From Bacilli bacterium (GTDB lineage Bacteria; Bacillota_I; Bacilli_A; ML615J-28; CAG-313), in NCBI GenBank assembly GCA_017937305.1, contig JAGBDV010000017.1, forward strand, positions 1-63,024: a stretch of DNA of 63,024 nt. Reading direction: 5' to 3'. Made by a program: the position numbers and the translations under genes. Within the stretch, counting starts at the first letter, position 1; each line of letters begins with the position of its first letter. The notes beneath the pieces were generated by a model. It made no database searches. It had not been told where the DNA came from and worked only from the letters and a program-made list of their open reading frames with translations. This document shows positions 18,942-29,514 of the stretch, in pieces.

Positions 18942-21386
18942 ATGAAAGTTAAAGAAGTAGCGGAATTCTTAAAAGTTACGACTGAAGAGTTATTAAAATT
19001 ACTGAAAAATGTTTCAGTAGGAAAAGTATATACTGAAGATAGTGATCTTGATAAAGATTTAGAAAAGAAATTAGCAAAACGTTATGGTGTTCCTTATCCG
19101 TTTAAATCTAAACCTAAAGCAGCACCAGCAAAACCTGTGCCTGCAGGAGTCAAAGTTCCAACTCCTCAAAAGCCTGCTGCTCCAGCAAAACCTGCAGCAC
19201 CAGCAAAACCAGCTCAAGCTGAAAAGCCTCAAGCTAAACAAGCTGTTGCTAAACCTGAAGTTAAACAAGGTGCAGCAAAACAACCTGCAAAACCACAACC
19301 TCAAACTAAACAAGCTCCAAAAGCTAAACCTGAGGTTAAACAAGGTGCAGTAAAACAACCTGCAAAACCAGCTAATAAACCTGAAGTTAAAAATACACCA
19401 AAAGCTCGTCCAAGTGATATTCAATCATATAAAGATGAAATTGTTGAAACATTAGTGGATGAAGAATTCTTAGATAAATATGATGAATTCCTAGAAGATG
19501 GAAAGTTTGAAAGTGGTGGAAATAATAGAATTAAACAAAAGGTAAGAACTGGAGAAAAAGTTGTTAGTAAGAAACCTAAACAACATAAGAGTAGAGCAGA
19601 AAAGCTTGCAGGTAGTATTGAACAAAAGAAAGAGGAAAATGTTCTTTACTATGAACTTAATATGACTGTAATGGATGTTGCAGAAGAACTTGGAATTTCT
19701 GTAACAGATTTAGTTAAAAAGTTATTTACATCAATGGGTATTTTTGCATCTGCCACTCAAACATTAGATAGAGATACTATTGAACTTATTGCAATGGAAT
19801 ATAACTTTGAAGTAAAAGATAAACAAATTACAGATTTAATTAGATTTGATGAAATTGAAATTGAAGATAATCCTGAAGACTTAGAACCACGTCCTGCAAT
19901 TGTTACAATTATGGGTCACGTTGACCATGGTAAAACTACACTTCTAGATACTATTAGAAGCAGTCATGTTGTTCGTGGTGAAGCAGGTGGTATTACTCAA
20001 CATATCGGTGCTTATCAAGTTCAAAAAGATGGTCGTTTAATTACATTTATCGATACTCCAGGGCATGCTGCATTTACTGAAATGCGTGCTCGTGGTGCTC
20101 AAGTTACAGATATTGTTATCTTAGTAGTTGCTGCTGATGATGGTATGATGCCTCAAACAAAAGAAGCTATTGAACATGCTCAAGCAGCTGGTGTTCCAAT
20201 CATTGTTGCAATTAACAAGATGGATAAACCTACTGCAAATCCTGACCGTGTAAAACAAGAATTAATGACTTATAATCTTGTTGCAGAAGAATGGGGTGGA
20301 GATACAATTTTCGTTCCTATTTCCGCACTTACTGGTAAAGGTGTTGATGATTTACTAGAAATGGTAATTCTATTAAGCGATATGAAAGAATACAAAGCTA
20401 ATCCTAAACGTTTAGGTGTAGGTACTGTAATTGAAGCTAGACTTGATAAAGGTCGTGGTCCTGTTGCAACATTACTAGTTCAAAACGGATCATTAAAAGT
20501 TGGTGACATGATTGTAGTAGGTACTACATATGGACGTGTACGTGCAATGCAAGATGAACTTGGTCGTCAAGTAAAAGTTGCAGGTCCTGCAAAACCAGTT
20601 GAAATCACTGGTATTGCTGAAGTTCCATTTGCTGGTGAAAAATTCATGGCATTAGATGATGAAAGAAAAGCTAGAGCAATCGCTGAAGTACGTGCTCAAA
20701 ATAAATTCAATGAAGAAATGGGTTCTGCAAGAGCTGCATCATTAAATGAAATTATGTCTGAAGCAAATGGTGATTTAAAAGTGCTTAACTTAATCATTAA
20801 ATGTGATGTTCAAGGATCAATTGAAGCTATTAAAGGACTTGTTGATAAGATCCAAATTGAAGGTACTAAGATTAACATTATCAGTGCTCGTGTTGGTGGT
20901 GTTACAGACAATGATATTAGTCTTGCTATCGCATCACATGCTATTATTGTAGGATTTAATATTCGTCCTACAAGCCAAATTAGCGATTTAGCTAAAGAAA
21001 AGAATGTAGAAATTCGTTTATATAATATTATTTATAAACTACAAGAAGATATTGAAAAAGCAGCTAAAGGTATGCTTGACCCAGTATTTGAAGAAAAGAT
21101 TACTGGTGAAGCAGAAGTACGTGAATTATTCAAAATCTCAAGAATTGGTACAATTGCTGGTTCAATGGTAACTAGAGGTCAAATTGTTAGAGGTGGAACA
21201 ATTAGAGTAATTCGTGATAGTATTGTTATTTATACTGGTAAGATTGCTGGTTTAAGACGTTTCAAAGATGACGTTAAGGAAGTTAAAGAAGGTTACGATT
21301 GTGGTATTACTATCGAACACTTTAATGACGTTAAAGTTGGTGACCGTCTTGAATGCTTCGTAATGGAAGAAACTGAGCGTGAATAA
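18942..21386 (+). CDS. infB: Translation initiation factor IF-2
   Basis: GTPase that brings initiator fMet-tRNA to the 30S subunit. The 814-aa protein has an N-terminal IF2N domain (1-50), a low-complexity linker of Lys, Pro, Ala and Gln (about 55-155), a second IF2N domain, then the G domain with GHVDHGKT (325-332), [11 protein letters not shown] and NKMD. Domains II-IV follow to the end. The linker is built of near-repeats of KPEVKQGA and PAKPA, which makes it prone to copy-number change. It follows ylxQ by 3 bp. Confidence 0.97.
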   Translation: MKVKEVAEFLKVTTEELLKLLKNVSVGKVYTEDSDLDKDLEKKLAKRYGVPYPFKSKPKAAPAKPVPAGVKVPTPQKPAAPAKPAAPAKPAQAEKPQAKQAVAKPEVKQGAAKQPAKPQPQTKQAPKAKPEVKQGAVKQPAKPANKPEVKNTPKARPSDIQSYKDEIVETLVDEEFLDKYDEFLEDGKFESGGNNRIKQKVRTGEKVVSKKPKQHKSRAEKLAGSIEQKKEENVLYYELNMTVMDVAEELGISVTDLVKKLFTSMGIFASATQTLDRDTIELIAMEYNFEVKDKQITDLIRFDEIEIEDNPEDLEPRPAIVTIMGHVDHGKTTLLDTIRSSHVVRGEAGGITQHIGAYQVQKDGRLITFIDTPGHAAFTEMRARGAQVTDIVILVVAADDGMMPQTKEAIEHAQAAGVPIIVAINKMDKPTANPDRVKQELMTYNLVAEEWGGDTIFVPISALTGKGVDDLLEMVILLSDMKEYKANPKRLGVGTVIEARLDKGRGPVATLLVQNGSLKVGDMIVVGTTYGRVRAMQDELGRQVKVAGPAKPVEITGIAEVPFAGEKFMALDDERKARAIAEVRAQNKFNEEMGSARAASLNEIMSEANGDLKVLNLIIKCDVQGSIEAIKGLVDKIQIEGTKINIISARVGGVTDNDISLAIASHAIIVGFNIRPTSQISDLAKEKNVEIRLYNIIYKLQEDIEKAAKGMLDPVFEEKITGEAEVRELFKISRIGTIAGSMVTRGQIVRGGTIRVIRDSIVIYTGKIAGLRRFKDDVKEVKEGYDCGITIEHFNDVKVGDRLECFVMEETERE

Positions 21387-21388
21387 TT

Positions 21389-21727
21389 ATGGCTTACCGT
21401 GTACAAAGAGTTGAAAAAATAATAGAAAGAGAACTTGCTAGTATAATTTTTAGTGAAGTTCATAATGAATTAATTAAGTTTGTATCTATTACAAAAGTTG
21501 CACTTAATAAAGATATGAGTGTGGCTATGGTATGGTATACAGTACTTGGAAATGATGGTGAGATTGAAGCAACTAAGAAAGCTTTAGAACAGGCTAAAGG
21601 TTTCTTACGAAGTGAACTTGCCCATCGTTTAGATTTAAGAAAAACACCTGAACTTCGTTTTAAATATGATGAATCACTTGCATATGGTAATCACATTAGC
21701 GAAGTAATTGAAAATTTAAAGAAATAG
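21389..21727 (+). CDS. rbfA: Ribosome-binding factor A
   Basis: Cold-shock 30S assembly factor, 112 aa, with a single KH-like domain. Features: RVEKIIERELASIIF at the start, FVSITKVALNKDMSVAMVWY in the middle and LRKTPELRFKYDESLAYG near the end. It starts 2 bp after infB and closes the operon; malQ follows after 12 bp and may be read through. Confidence 0.95.
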   Translation: MAYRVQRVEKIIERELASIIFSEVHNELIKFVSITKVALNKDMSVAMVWYTVLGNDGEIEATKKALEQAKGFLRSELAHRLDLRKTPELRFKYDESLAYGNHISEVIENLKK

Positions 21728-21739
21728 AGGAATATATAT

Positions 21740-23209
21740 ATGAGAACCAGTGGAATACTTTTACCAATATTTAGTTTACCTAATTCATATGGAATTGGAA
21801 CACTTGGAAAAGAAGCTTATGATTTTGTTGACTTTTTAGAAAAATGTCATCAAACATATTGGCAAGTACTTCCAATTGGACCTACATCTTATGGTGATAG
21901 TCCATATCAATCATTTTCAGTGTTTGCAGGAAATCCTTACTTTATTGACTTTGATTTACTAAAAGAAGAAGGACTTTTAGAAGAGTCTGATTATGATGAA
22001 TACTTAGATGAATCTTTATCAATTGATTATGGTAAGATATATAACACTAGATATCTTGTATTAAGACGTGCTTATTCAAAGTTTGATATTAAATTACTTA
22101 AGAACTTTGAAAAAGAAAATAGTGATTGGTTAGAAGATTTTTCTTTATTTATGACATTAAAAGACTATCATCATGGTGTATCATTCTTAGAGTGGAAAGA
22201 TGAATATAAATTTAGAAATAAAAAAGCTTTATCTTCTTTTAAGAAAGAACACCTAGATGATGTAAACTTCTGGAAATTTACTCAATATTATTTCTTTAAA
22301 CAATGGAATGCTTTAAGAGTATACGCAAATTCTAAAGGTATTAAAATAATTGGAGATATGCCAATATATACTGCACTTGATTCATCAGATGTTTGGAGTA
22401 ACCCTAATTTATTCCAATTAGGAAGTGATTTAAAACCTAAACTAGTTGCAGGATGTCCTGCTGATGATTTTGCACCACTAGGTCAATTATGGGGTAATCC
22501 TTTATATGATTATAAAGCAATGAAAGAGACTAACTATGCTTGGTGGGTAAGAAGAGTAGAAGTATCTATCAAATTATTTGATACAATTAGAATTGATCAT
22601 TTCAGAGGTTTCGAAGCTTATTTTGCAATTCCTGCAACTGATTCTGATGCTCTTAGAGGTAAATGGAAAAAAGGACCAAATGTAGCTTTATTTAATGCAA
22701 TTAAGAATGCATTAGGTGAAGTTGATATTATTGCAGAAAATCTAGGATTCTTAACAGAAGGTGTTCATAAGATGTTAAAACGTCTTGGATACCCTGGTAT
22801 GAAAATCTTAGAATTTGGTTTTGATCCAAAAGGTGATTCAGAACATATGCCACATTATTTAACTCCTAATGATGTTGTTTATACTGGAACTCATGATAAT
22901 CCACCAGTAAGAGCTTGGTATGATTCTTTAAATAATGAAGAAAAAGCATTCTTACATGAGTATTTATACTTTAATAATCCATATGAAGTAGGAAATGAAT
23001 TAATTCGTGCTGCTCTTGCTTCAGTATGTAATTTAGCAATTATACCATTCTGGGATTATTTACAAAAAGGAGCAGAAGCTAGAATTAATACTCCATCTGT
23101 TCTTGGTGGAAACTGGACTTTTAGAATTGAAAAAAATGATATGAATAAAGATTTATGTGCATATATTGCAAAATTAACTAAAGCATATCGCAGATGTGAA
23201 ATTGAATAA
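21740..23209 (+). CDS. malQ: 4-alpha-glucanotransferase (amylomaltase)
   Basis: GH77 enzyme that moves glucan chains between maltodextrins, releasing glucose. The 489-aa protein has the family sequence RTSGILLPIFSLPNSYGIG, the nucleophile region IRIDHFRGFEAY (Asp), the acid/base region IIAENLG (Glu), and the third carboxylate in YTGTHDNPP (Asp). No other starch or maltose genes are adjacent; it sits between rbfA and uvrC, a placement that looks like gene insertion into a housekeeping run. AGAGGA lies upstream. Confidence 0.95.
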   Translation: MRTSGILLPIFSLPNSYGIGTLGKEAYDFVDFLEKCHQTYWQVLPIGPTSYGDSPYQSFSVFAGNPYFIDFDLLKEEGLLEESDYDEYLDESLSIDYGKIYNTRYLVLRRAYSKFDIKLLKNFEKENSDWLEDFSLFMTLKDYHHGVSFLEWKDEYKFRNKKALSSFKKEHLDDVNFWKFTQYYFFKQWNALRVYANSKGIKIIGDMPIYTALDSSDVWSNPNLFQLGSDLKPKLVAGCPADDFAPLGQLWGNPLYDYKAMKETNYAWWVRRVEVSIKLFDTIRIDHFRGFEAYFAIPATDSDALRGKWKKGPNVALFNAIKNALGEVDIIAENLGFLTEGVHKMLKRLGYPGMKILEFGFDPKGDSEHMPHYLTPNDVVYTGTHDNPPVRAWYDSLNNEEKAFLHEYLYFNNPYEVGNELIRAALASVCNLAIIPFWDYLQKGAEARINTPSVLGGNWTFRIEKNDMNKDLCAYIAKLTKAYRRCEIE

Positions 23210-23223
23210 AAGTAGGTATTTAA

Positions 23224-25023
23224 ATGGATCAAACGGTATTAGAGCATATTAAAGCAAAGCTTTCTCTAGTCCCACTTAAACCTGGCTGCTATCAAATGTA
23301 TAATAAAGATGGAATTATTATTTATGTTGGTAAAGCAAAACTTCTTGCAAATCGTTTAAAAAGTTATTTTACAGGAAGTCACGATGCGAAAACAACACAA
23401 ATGGTATCAGAGGTTGTAAATTTTGAATACATTATTACAAGAAGTGAAACTGAAGCATTTCTTTTAGAACATAATTTTATTAAAGAATACCGTCCACATT
23501 ATAATATCTTATTAATGGATGATAAAACATATCCTTATATATGTTTAACTAAAGAAACTCATCCTAGACTTATTGTTACAAGAGATGTAAAAGTAAGTAA
23601 TAAGAAAAATAGTGGTAAATTATTTGGACCTTATCCAAATGTTACTGCCTGTCGTGATACATGTGAAATCTTGAATAAAGTTTATCCATTTAGAAAATGT
23701 AATCAAATACCCAAGAAACATTGTTTATACTATGATATGGGTCAATGTTTAGCTCCATGTGAAAATAATATTAAAAAAGAAGATTATGAAGAATATATTA
23801 CTAGTGTTTCTAAATTTTTAAATGGTAATGATACTGTTCTTTTAGATTTATTAAAAGATAAAATGGAACAAGCTAGTGAAAATTTAGAATTTGAAAAAGC
23901 TATTGAATACCGTAATATCATAACAAGTGTTAATAGTTTAATGGAAAAACAAACTATGACATTAAATGATGGTAAAACTAGAGATATATTTGGGTATTAT
24001 GTTTCAGATGAAAAAGTATGTGTTCAAGTACTACATATGCGTAGTGGAAGAATTATTGAGCGTAGTGGAGAAGTCTTTGATATTGTAGATAATTTAGATG
24101 ATTTACTTGTTTCTTATATATATACTTTCTATGATTCTAAGGATGTGTTAGTTCCTTCTGAAATCCTTAGTCCGTATATTGAAGGTATAAATATTATTAG
24201 TGAATTATTAAATGTAAAAACTTTAGTTCCTGTTAGAGGACTTAAGAAAAAATTAGTAGATTTAGTATGTGAAAACGCAAAGAATAATTTAGATAATTTA
24301 GATAAGCTAAGATTAATTAAACTATCTAAGACTAAAGAACCATTAATTGAATTATCACAAATACTTAATATAAGTTATCCTAAAGTAATTGAATTATTTG
24401 ATAATTCAAATATTCAAGGTGCTAGTCCCATTTCTGCAATGGTAACATATATTGATGGGATTAAATCACCGAAGGATTATAGAAAATATAATATTAAAAC
24501 AGTTGTAGGTGCTGATGATTATCATACAATGCAGGAAGTATTAACAAGAAGATATACAAGAGTATTAAAAGATAATTTAAGAAAACCTAACTTAGTAATA
24601 GTCGATGGAGGACGACCTCAAGTAAAAGCTGCAAAAGAAATATTTAGTAAACTAGGAATTACTGATATATATCTAATGGGACTTGAAAAAGACGACCGCC
24701 ACCGTACAAAGGCAATCGTTACTAGTGATTTAGTTGAAATAGAAATTGATAAACATAGTAATTTATTTTTATTACTTGAAGCAATGCAAGATGAAGTACA
24801 TCGCTTTGCAATAACATTCTTTAAAGAAACCCATACAAAGAATACTTTTACTAGTATTTTAGATGATATTGAAGGTATAGGTAAAAGAAGAAAAATGATG
24901 TTACTTAAGACATTTAATTCGATTGATGAAATTAAAAATAGTAGTACTCAAAAATTAATGTCTTTAGGTCTTCCTAAAAAAATAGCTGAAGAATTACTAT
25001 TAAAATTAAATACTAAAGAATAA
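23224..25023 (+). CDS. uvrC: Excinuclease ABC subunit C
   Basis: Makes both incisions in UvrABC nucleotide excision repair. The 599-aa protein has the GIY-YIG nuclease (residues about 14-95: PGCYQMYNKDGIIIYVGKAK), the Cys-rich region with QCLAPC, a UvrBC domain (about 200-235; LEFEKAIEYRNII), the RNase H-like nuclease with VIVDGG-type sequence LVIVDGGRPQV, and a C-terminal HhH domain. A weak hairpin (about 25022-25045) may end the transcript. Confidence 0.96.
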   Translation: MDQTVLEHIKAKLSLVPLKPGCYQMYNKDGIIIYVGKAKLLANRLKSYFTGSHDAKTTQMVSEVVNFEYIITRSETEAFLLEHNFIKEYRPHYNILLMDDKTYPYICLTKETHPRLIVTRDVKVSNKKNSGKLFGPYPNVTACRDTCEILNKVYPFRKCNQIPKKHCLYYDMGQCLAPCENNIKKEDYEEYITSVSKFLNGNDTVLLDLLKDKMEQASENLEFEKAIEYRNIITSVNSLMEKQTMTLNDGKTRDIFGYYVSDEKVCVQVLHMRSGRIIERSGEVFDIVDNLDDLLVSYIYTFYDSKDVLVPSEILSPYIEGINIISELLNVKTLVPVRGLKKKLVDLVCENAKNNLDNLDKLRLIKLSKTKEPLIELSQILNISYPKVIELFDNSNIQGASPISAMVTYIDGIKSPKDYRKYNIKTVVGADDYHTMQEVLTRRYTRVLKDNLRKPNLVIVDGGRPQVKAAKEIFSKLGITDIYLMGLEKDDRHRTKAIVTSDLVEIEIDKHSNLFLLLEAMQDEVHRFAITFFKETHTKNTFTSILDDIEGIGKRRKMMLLKTFNSIDEIKNSSTQKLMSLGLPKKIAEELLLKLNTKE

Positions 25024-25078
25024 AGTAACAATTATTACTTTTTCCTCATAAAATACATAGAAGGAAAAGGTGATATTA

Positions 25079-25285
25079 ATGAATAATAATTTTTTAACAC
25101 CAAGAGAAAGACAAATATTTGAATTATTAGTAAAACAATATGATACAGATACAATTGCAAAAAGACTATATATTAGTTCAAAAACAGTAAGAAATCATAT
25201 TTCTAACGTTATTCAAAAACTTGGTGTCAAAGGAAGAAGTCAAGCCATTTTAGAATTAATTAAAATGAATGAAATTAAAATTTAG
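25079..25285 (+). CDS. gerE: GerE-like LuxR-type regulator of late sporulation
   Basis: A 68-aa protein consisting only of a LuxR-type HTH. It matches Bacillus GerE closely from memory: LTPRERQIFELLVKQ, then YISSKTVRNHISNVIQKLG and VKGRSQAILELIKMNEIKI. GerE (74 aa) is made in the mother cell under sigma-K and switches coat genes on and off at the end of sporulation. The ATG at 25079 has AAGGTGA 5 nt upstream; the in-frame GTG at 25070 is within that site. In this window potential coat-type targets are ylbD, yjcZ and the 39849 gene. The assignment to GerE rather than to another orphan LuxR HTH is an inference from sequence similarity and size. Confidence 0.85.
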   Translation: MNNNFLTPRERQIFELLVKQYDTDTIAKRLYISSKTVRNHISNVIQKLGVKGRSQAILELIKMNEIKI

Positions 25286-25302
25286 AAAGGACAGGTAAGT
25301 TT

Positions 25303-26169
25303 ATGCAAACATTTTGTGGTAGAATTAGAAATGTTTATATTGAAGATCGTATCTTTGAAATATACTATAAAAAACGCATTTATCATTTCCATTTAACTAG
25401 AAGCCAAATGAAAAAGTTTGAACCCTACTTACAAGATGGTTTGTATGTCTTTTTTAAAGCATTTGATGAATCAAAAAAATACGGTCGTTATAAGGCTTAT
25501 GATGTTATTAATTTTATAAAATTAGTAAGACATGTAGGAAGAAAAACAATCGTTTATTATGATATTCAGACAATTAAAGAAGGGGTAAGAAAACTTCTAA
25601 AAAAAGATGGTTATCGATTATTTCTGGATTTAGAGTTTACAATGCCTCCATATAATTATAATCATAGTTCAAAAGAACAGTTTTTTTCAGAAATTGTTCA
25701 GTATGGTATGTATATAGAAGATTCATCTGGTAATATTATCGATTCATCAGACGGCTTAATAAGACCTAAGTGTAAATTAGGCATAAGTGATAGAATGTTA
25801 GAATTTATTCATGTATCTAAAGAAAAACTAGAACATGCACCATATTATTCAAAATTTTATAATAAATTAAGAGATTACATGATGTATTATCAACCTACAA
25901 TTTATGTATGGGGAAAAAATGATTATTTAATGATTGATAAATCATTTAAGTTACATAATGTAAAACCAGTAACGGAAAGAAAAAATTATGTAAATCTAAT
26001 GCAAATAATTAAGAATTATTATGGAATAAAAAATGATATTGGTTTATATGCAGCATTTGAATTACTTGGTGCTAAACCACCACTAGAAGTTCAAGATCAT
26101 GATGCGTTACACGATGCTTCTGCAACCCTAGAGGTGTTCCACTTATTTGAAAACGAAATCAATAAATAA
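25303..26169 (+). CDS. DEDDh 3'-5' exonuclease, KapD-like, with N-terminal extension
   Basis: Predicted exonuclease, 288 aa. The catalytic acidic set is visible: DLEF (D109, E111), WGKNDYLMID (Asp in the middle) and HDALHDASATLEVF (H266-D271). This resembles Bacillus KapD, an exonuclease-fold inhibitor of the KinA sporulation pathway, and it follows a gerE-like gene by 17 bp. The first 100 residues are an additional domain of beta-rich, basic sequence, perhaps an OB-like nucleic-acid-binding part. Real substrates are unknown. The gene overlaps the next by one base. Confidence 0.8.
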   Translation: MQTFCGRIRNVYIEDRIFEIYYKKRIYHFHLTRSQMKKFEPYLQDGLYVFFKAFDESKKYGRYKAYDVINFIKLVRHVGRKTIVYYDIQTIKEGVRKLLKKDGYRLFLDLEFTMPPYNYNHSSKEQFFSEIVQYGMYIEDSSGNIIDSSDGLIRPKCKLGISDRMLEFIHVSKEKLEHAPYYSKFYNKLRDYMMYYQPTIYVWGKNDYLMIDKSFKLHNVKPVTERKNYVNLMQIIKNYYGIKNDIGLYAAFELLGAKPPLEVQDHDALHDASATLEVFHLFENEINK

Positions 26170-26912
26170 TGAATTTTTTTAAATATCCAATTGATAAGTC
26201 GCTAGCTTGTGGAAGTTTTACACTACAACATATATTATTTATTCTTGTTTGTTTATTTCTAATTGGCTTAGGACTATATATATCAATAAAAAAAGTGAAA
26301 AACATAGATAAGTTTTTGTTTATAATAGGTATTGTCGTATTTTTATTTGAACTTGCAAAAATTATATGGGGAACAAAAGTAGGTAGATATGATACATTAG
26401 TTGAATACCTACCACTTTGGTTTTGTAGTTTATTTGTTCCATCAAGTATTTTATCTGGAATAACTAGAGGAAAAGTTCAAAAGTTCTTTTTAAATTTTAT
26501 GTTTTATGGTGGAATATTTGGAGGATTATTTTATCTTTTATTTCCAACTACAAGTTTACATAAATATCCTACATTTCATTTCTTATCGTTCCATAGTATG
26601 TTTTATCATTCAGTGATGATATATTCTGGACTTATGATCATGATTAAAGGTTTAGTAAGCCCAAAACTAAAAGACTTTTTACCATATTTCATTTTTACAA
26701 CTTCATTTTGTATACTTTCATATTTTATTAATGAATACTTTGATACCAGCTTTATGTTTTTACATTGGACATCTAATAATAAGATGTTAAAAATTTTAAA
26801 AGAATTAACGAAAGACTTTTATCCAGTAGCTCTTACTTTAATTCAAAATATTGGAACATTCTTTTTATCATATGGATTCTTTAAAGGATGTTCAGTTTTA
26901 AAAAATAACTAA
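26169..26912 (+). CDS. Polytopic membrane protein, YwaF/TIGR02206-like
   Basis: A 247-aa protein with about seven hydrophobic segments. The run LVEYLPLWFCSLFVPSSI and the FLSFHSMFYHSVMIYSG segment, with a histidine pair in the membrane, look like the TIGR02206 family of Bacilli; function is unknown. It overlaps the exonuclease gene by one base (TAATG), which suggests coupled translation. Family assignment is from memory of the pattern. Confidence 0.65.
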   Translation: MNFFKYPIDKSLACGSFTLQHILFILVCLFLIGLGLYISIKKVKNIDKFLFIIGIVVFLFELAKIIWGTKVGRYDTLVEYLPLWFCSLFVPSSILSGITRGKVQKFFLNFMFYGGIFGGLFYLLFPTTSLHKYPTFHFLSFHSMFYHSVMIYSGLMIMIKGLVSPKLKDFLPYFIFTTSFCILSYFINEYFDTSFMFLHWTSNNKMLKILKELTKDFYPVALTLIQNIGTFFLSYGFFKGCSVLKNN

Positions 26913-26948
26913 TTTAAAATATAAAAAATTAAAAGAAAGGAGGAACTA

Positions 26949-28700
26949 ATGGAAAATAATAAGACTAATGTTTTAGATTTAACAAAAGTAAAGAACAACA
27001 TTCCTAAAAAGAAAAAACCTAGAAAAAAACCTGTTAAAAAAGAACAAAATGTGAAAGTTTATTCCCTTGGCGGTCTAGGTGTAATTGGGATGAATATGTA
27101 TGTTGTAGAAGTTGATAATGAGATTATTGTAATCGATGCAGGTGTACTTTTTGCAGATGATGATGTTCATGGTGTAAACTATATAATTCCTGATTTTACA
27201 CATTTAATAAAAAATGAAAAAAGAATTGTAGGTTTATTCATTACACATGGCCATGAAGATCATATTGGTGGACTTCCATTCTTACTTCAAAAGGTAAAAA
27301 TTCCAACAATTTATGCTGCAGGGATTGCAGTACCGCTTATTCAAAACAAATTATTAGAATTTCCTGATATTGAATATAACTTAGAAGAATTTGAAAGTGA
27401 TGATGTAATTAACTTTAAACATACTAGTGTATCATTCTTTAGAACTAATCACTCTATTCCTGATTCATATGGACTTGCTATCAAAACTAAATATGGTTAT
27501 GTTGTAAATAGCGGTGACTTTAAGTTTGATTTTAGTCCGCTTGGACATATGTCTGATTTTAATAAGATGACTAAGCTTGGAGAACAAGGTGTCATATGTT
27601 TACTATCAGAAAGTACTAATGCTAATATTGAAGAATTTTCTTCTAGTGAGAAAAAGATTGCAGAGACATTAAATAGCTTGTTCCATCAAATTGAAGGGCG
27701 TATTATTGTTGCAACATTCGCATCTAATGTATATAGAGTTCAGCAAATTATTGCATCATCAATTGAATGTGGAAGAAAAGTAATTGTTTTTGGTCATAGT
27801 ATGGAAAAGACAATTGAAGCAGCAATTAAACTAAATTATATTGATGCGCCTAAAGGTTGGATTCTTCGCGCAAGAGAACTTAAAAAAATAGAAACAGAAC
27901 ATGTTACAATATTATGTACTGGTTCTCAAGGTGAACCACTTGCTGCGTTATCAAGAATTGCAGCAGGAACACATAAACAAATACAATTATTACCAGATGA
28001 TACAATTATTTATTCATCTAAACCAATTCCAGGTAACGAACAATTTATTAATAGAAATATTAATAACTTAGTACATGCTGGTGCACATGTAATTAAAAAT
28101 AATCCTCTAACTGATACCCATACAACAGGGCACGCATCACAAAATGAACTTAGAATGATGTTATCATTTATGAAACCTAAATACCTTGTTCCTGTTCATG
28201 GTGAATATTTTATGTTACGTAAACATGTTAAAATAGCTTTAGAATGTGGAATAGAAAAAGAAAACTGTTTTGTTTTAGCACCTGGTGATGTTTTAAATAT
28301 TAATAAATCAGGGGCTACTGTATTAAAAGAAGCAGTTCAAGCCTCAGATGTATATCTAGATTCATCTTTATCTGATGTTGATAGTAATGTCTTAAAAGAA
28401 AGAAGAAAAATGGCAGCTGAAGGATTAGTTAGTGTAACATACTTTATTAATAGAAAAAAACAAATATTAAATAAACCAATCGTTACATTAAATGGTTTTT
28501 CAACTCCAGATAAAGCAACTGAATTAGAAGAAAAGATTTCAAATAAATGCGAAGAAATATATATAAATATGATTAATGAAAATCCAGGTATTACATATAG
28601 TAATCTTGAAAGACAAATTTCTATTCAAATGAATCATTACATATATAATAAGATGGATAGAAGACCATTAATTGTAGTTTCCATTAAGAAAGCAAGATAA
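26949..28700 (+). CDS. rnjA: Ribonuclease J
   Basis: Metallo-beta-lactamase/beta-CASP ribonuclease with 5'-3' exo- and endonuclease activity, central to mRNA decay in Firmicutes. The 583-aa protein has a basic N-terminal extension (about 20-37), the zinc motif HGHEDHIGG (100-108), VNSGDFKFD, the beta-CASP region with VPVHGEYFML, and a C-terminal domain. AAGGAGG precedes the ATG. Only one copy is visible here; many species have RNase J1 and J2, and the two cannot be told apart on sequence read by eye. Confidence 0.95.
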   Translation: MENNKTNVLDLTKVKNNIPKKKKPRKKPVKKEQNVKVYSLGGLGVIGMNMYVVEVDNEIIVIDAGVLFADDDVHGVNYIIPDFTHLIKNEKRIVGLFITHGHEDHIGGLPFLLQKVKIPTIYAAGIAVPLIQNKLLEFPDIEYNLEEFESDDVINFKHTSVSFFRTNHSIPDSYGLAIKTKYGYVVNSGDFKFDFSPLGHMSDFNKMTKLGEQGVICLLSESTNANIEEFSSSEKKIAETLNSLFHQIEGRIIVATFASNVYRVQQIIASSIECGRKVIVFGHSMEKTIEAAIKLNYIDAPKGWILRARELKKIETEHVTILCTGSQGEPLAALSRIAAGTHKQIQLLPDDTIIYSSKPIPGNEQFINRNINNLVHAGAHVIKNNPLTDTHTTGHASQNELRMMLSFMKPKYLVPVHGEYFMLRKHVKIALECGIEKENCFVLAPGDVLNINKSGATVLKEAVQASDVYLDSSLSDVDSNVLKERRKMAAEGLVSVTYFINRKKQILNKPIVTLNGFSTPDKATELEEKISNKCEEIYINMINENPGITYSNLERQISIQMNHYIYNKMDRRPLIVVSIKKAR

Positions 28701-28701
28701 C

Positions 28702-29493
28702 ATGAAAAAGGTTTTATTCTTTGATGTTGATGGAACACTTCTTACTCCCAAAAAAAGAATTGTTGAAAAAGAAACTTTAGAAGTCTTAGAAGAATTATCA
28801 AAAAATCCAGATATTGATTTATATTTATCAAGTGGTAGAGGTCGTGAAACACTTGGAGATGTAGAATTTATTATTCCTTATTTTACTGGTCTTAATCTTG
28901 CAAATGGTGGACATATCATAATTAATAATGAATCTTTTTTAGATTGTATTGATAGAAATATAGTAGAAGAAGTAGTTAAATTTATGATTAATAATAAAAT
29001 CTCTTTTTCTGCATCAACAAGTAAAGGTAATCTAAGAATGTATTTTAATGATGAAGTAAAAGCTTCATTTGATAGAAACGTTCCTTGTCCATATACTTTA
29101 TTAAATGAAAATGATGATTTTTATTTTGATGATGTAATACAGTTTTGGCTACTTGGGACTAATGAACAAATAGATGAAGTAGAGAAACATTTTAAAAGTT
29201 TAACATTCTTTAAATGGGGAACATTTGGTGCTGATGTAATACCAACTTTTAGAGATAAAGGAACTGGGATTAAAAAGATTTTAAGTATTATGAATTATGA
29301 TATAAATAATACATATGCATTTGGAGATTCTGATAATGATGTTCCAATGTTTAAAGTATGCAAAACAAGCGTTGTTATGGAAAAATGTACTCCTAAAGCA
29401 CGTGATGCAGCTACATATATTACTGGACCAATTGAAGAAGGTGGTCTTGCAGAGGCTGTAAGAAAATATGTACTAAATGAAAAAAAAGCATAG
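28702..29493 (+). CDS. Cof-type HAD-IIB phosphatase
   Basis: A 263-aa phosphatase of the Cof subfamily, acting on sugar phosphates or flavin and PLP-type substrates. Motif I is FFDVDGTLLTP (residues 6-16), motif II LSSGR, motif III around KGTGIKKIL and motif IV FGDSDNDVPMF. It starts 1 bp after the RNase J stop and has no strong ribosome-binding site of its own, so it is probably translationally coupled. It ends in a terminator shared with def. Confidence 0.9.
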   Translation: MKKVLFFDVDGTLLTPKKRIVEKETLEVLEELSKNPDIDLYLSSGRGRETLGDVEFIIPYFTGLNLANGGHIIINNESFLDCIDRNIVEEVVKFMINNKISFSASTSKGNLRMYFNDEVKASFDRNVPCPYTLLNENDDFYFDDVIQFWLLGTNEQIDEVEKHFKSLTFFKWGTFGADVIPTFRDKGTGIKKILSIMNYDINNTYAFGDSDNDVPMFKVCKTSVVMEKCTPKARDAATYITGPIEEGGLAEAVRKYVLNEKKA

Positions 29494-29514
29494 ACAAAAT
29501 TTGTCTATGCTTTT
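29484..29514. terminator. Bidirectional terminator between the Cof gene and def
   Basis: A long palindrome with stem 29484-29498 against 29500-29514, with A and T flanks. It overlaps the end of the Cof gene and touches the def stop codon, serving both convergent genes. Confidence 0.9.

Noticed and set aside
19071-19424. A minus-strand frame rich in Cys, Trp and Phe opposite infB
   Set aside because: It arises from the Lys/Pro/Ala/Gln linker of IF-2 read backwards; no start signal.
18986-19424. IF-2 linker repeats as a mobile or regulatory repeat
   Set aside because: They are in frame, protein-coding and typical of the linker in IF-2 of many bacteria.
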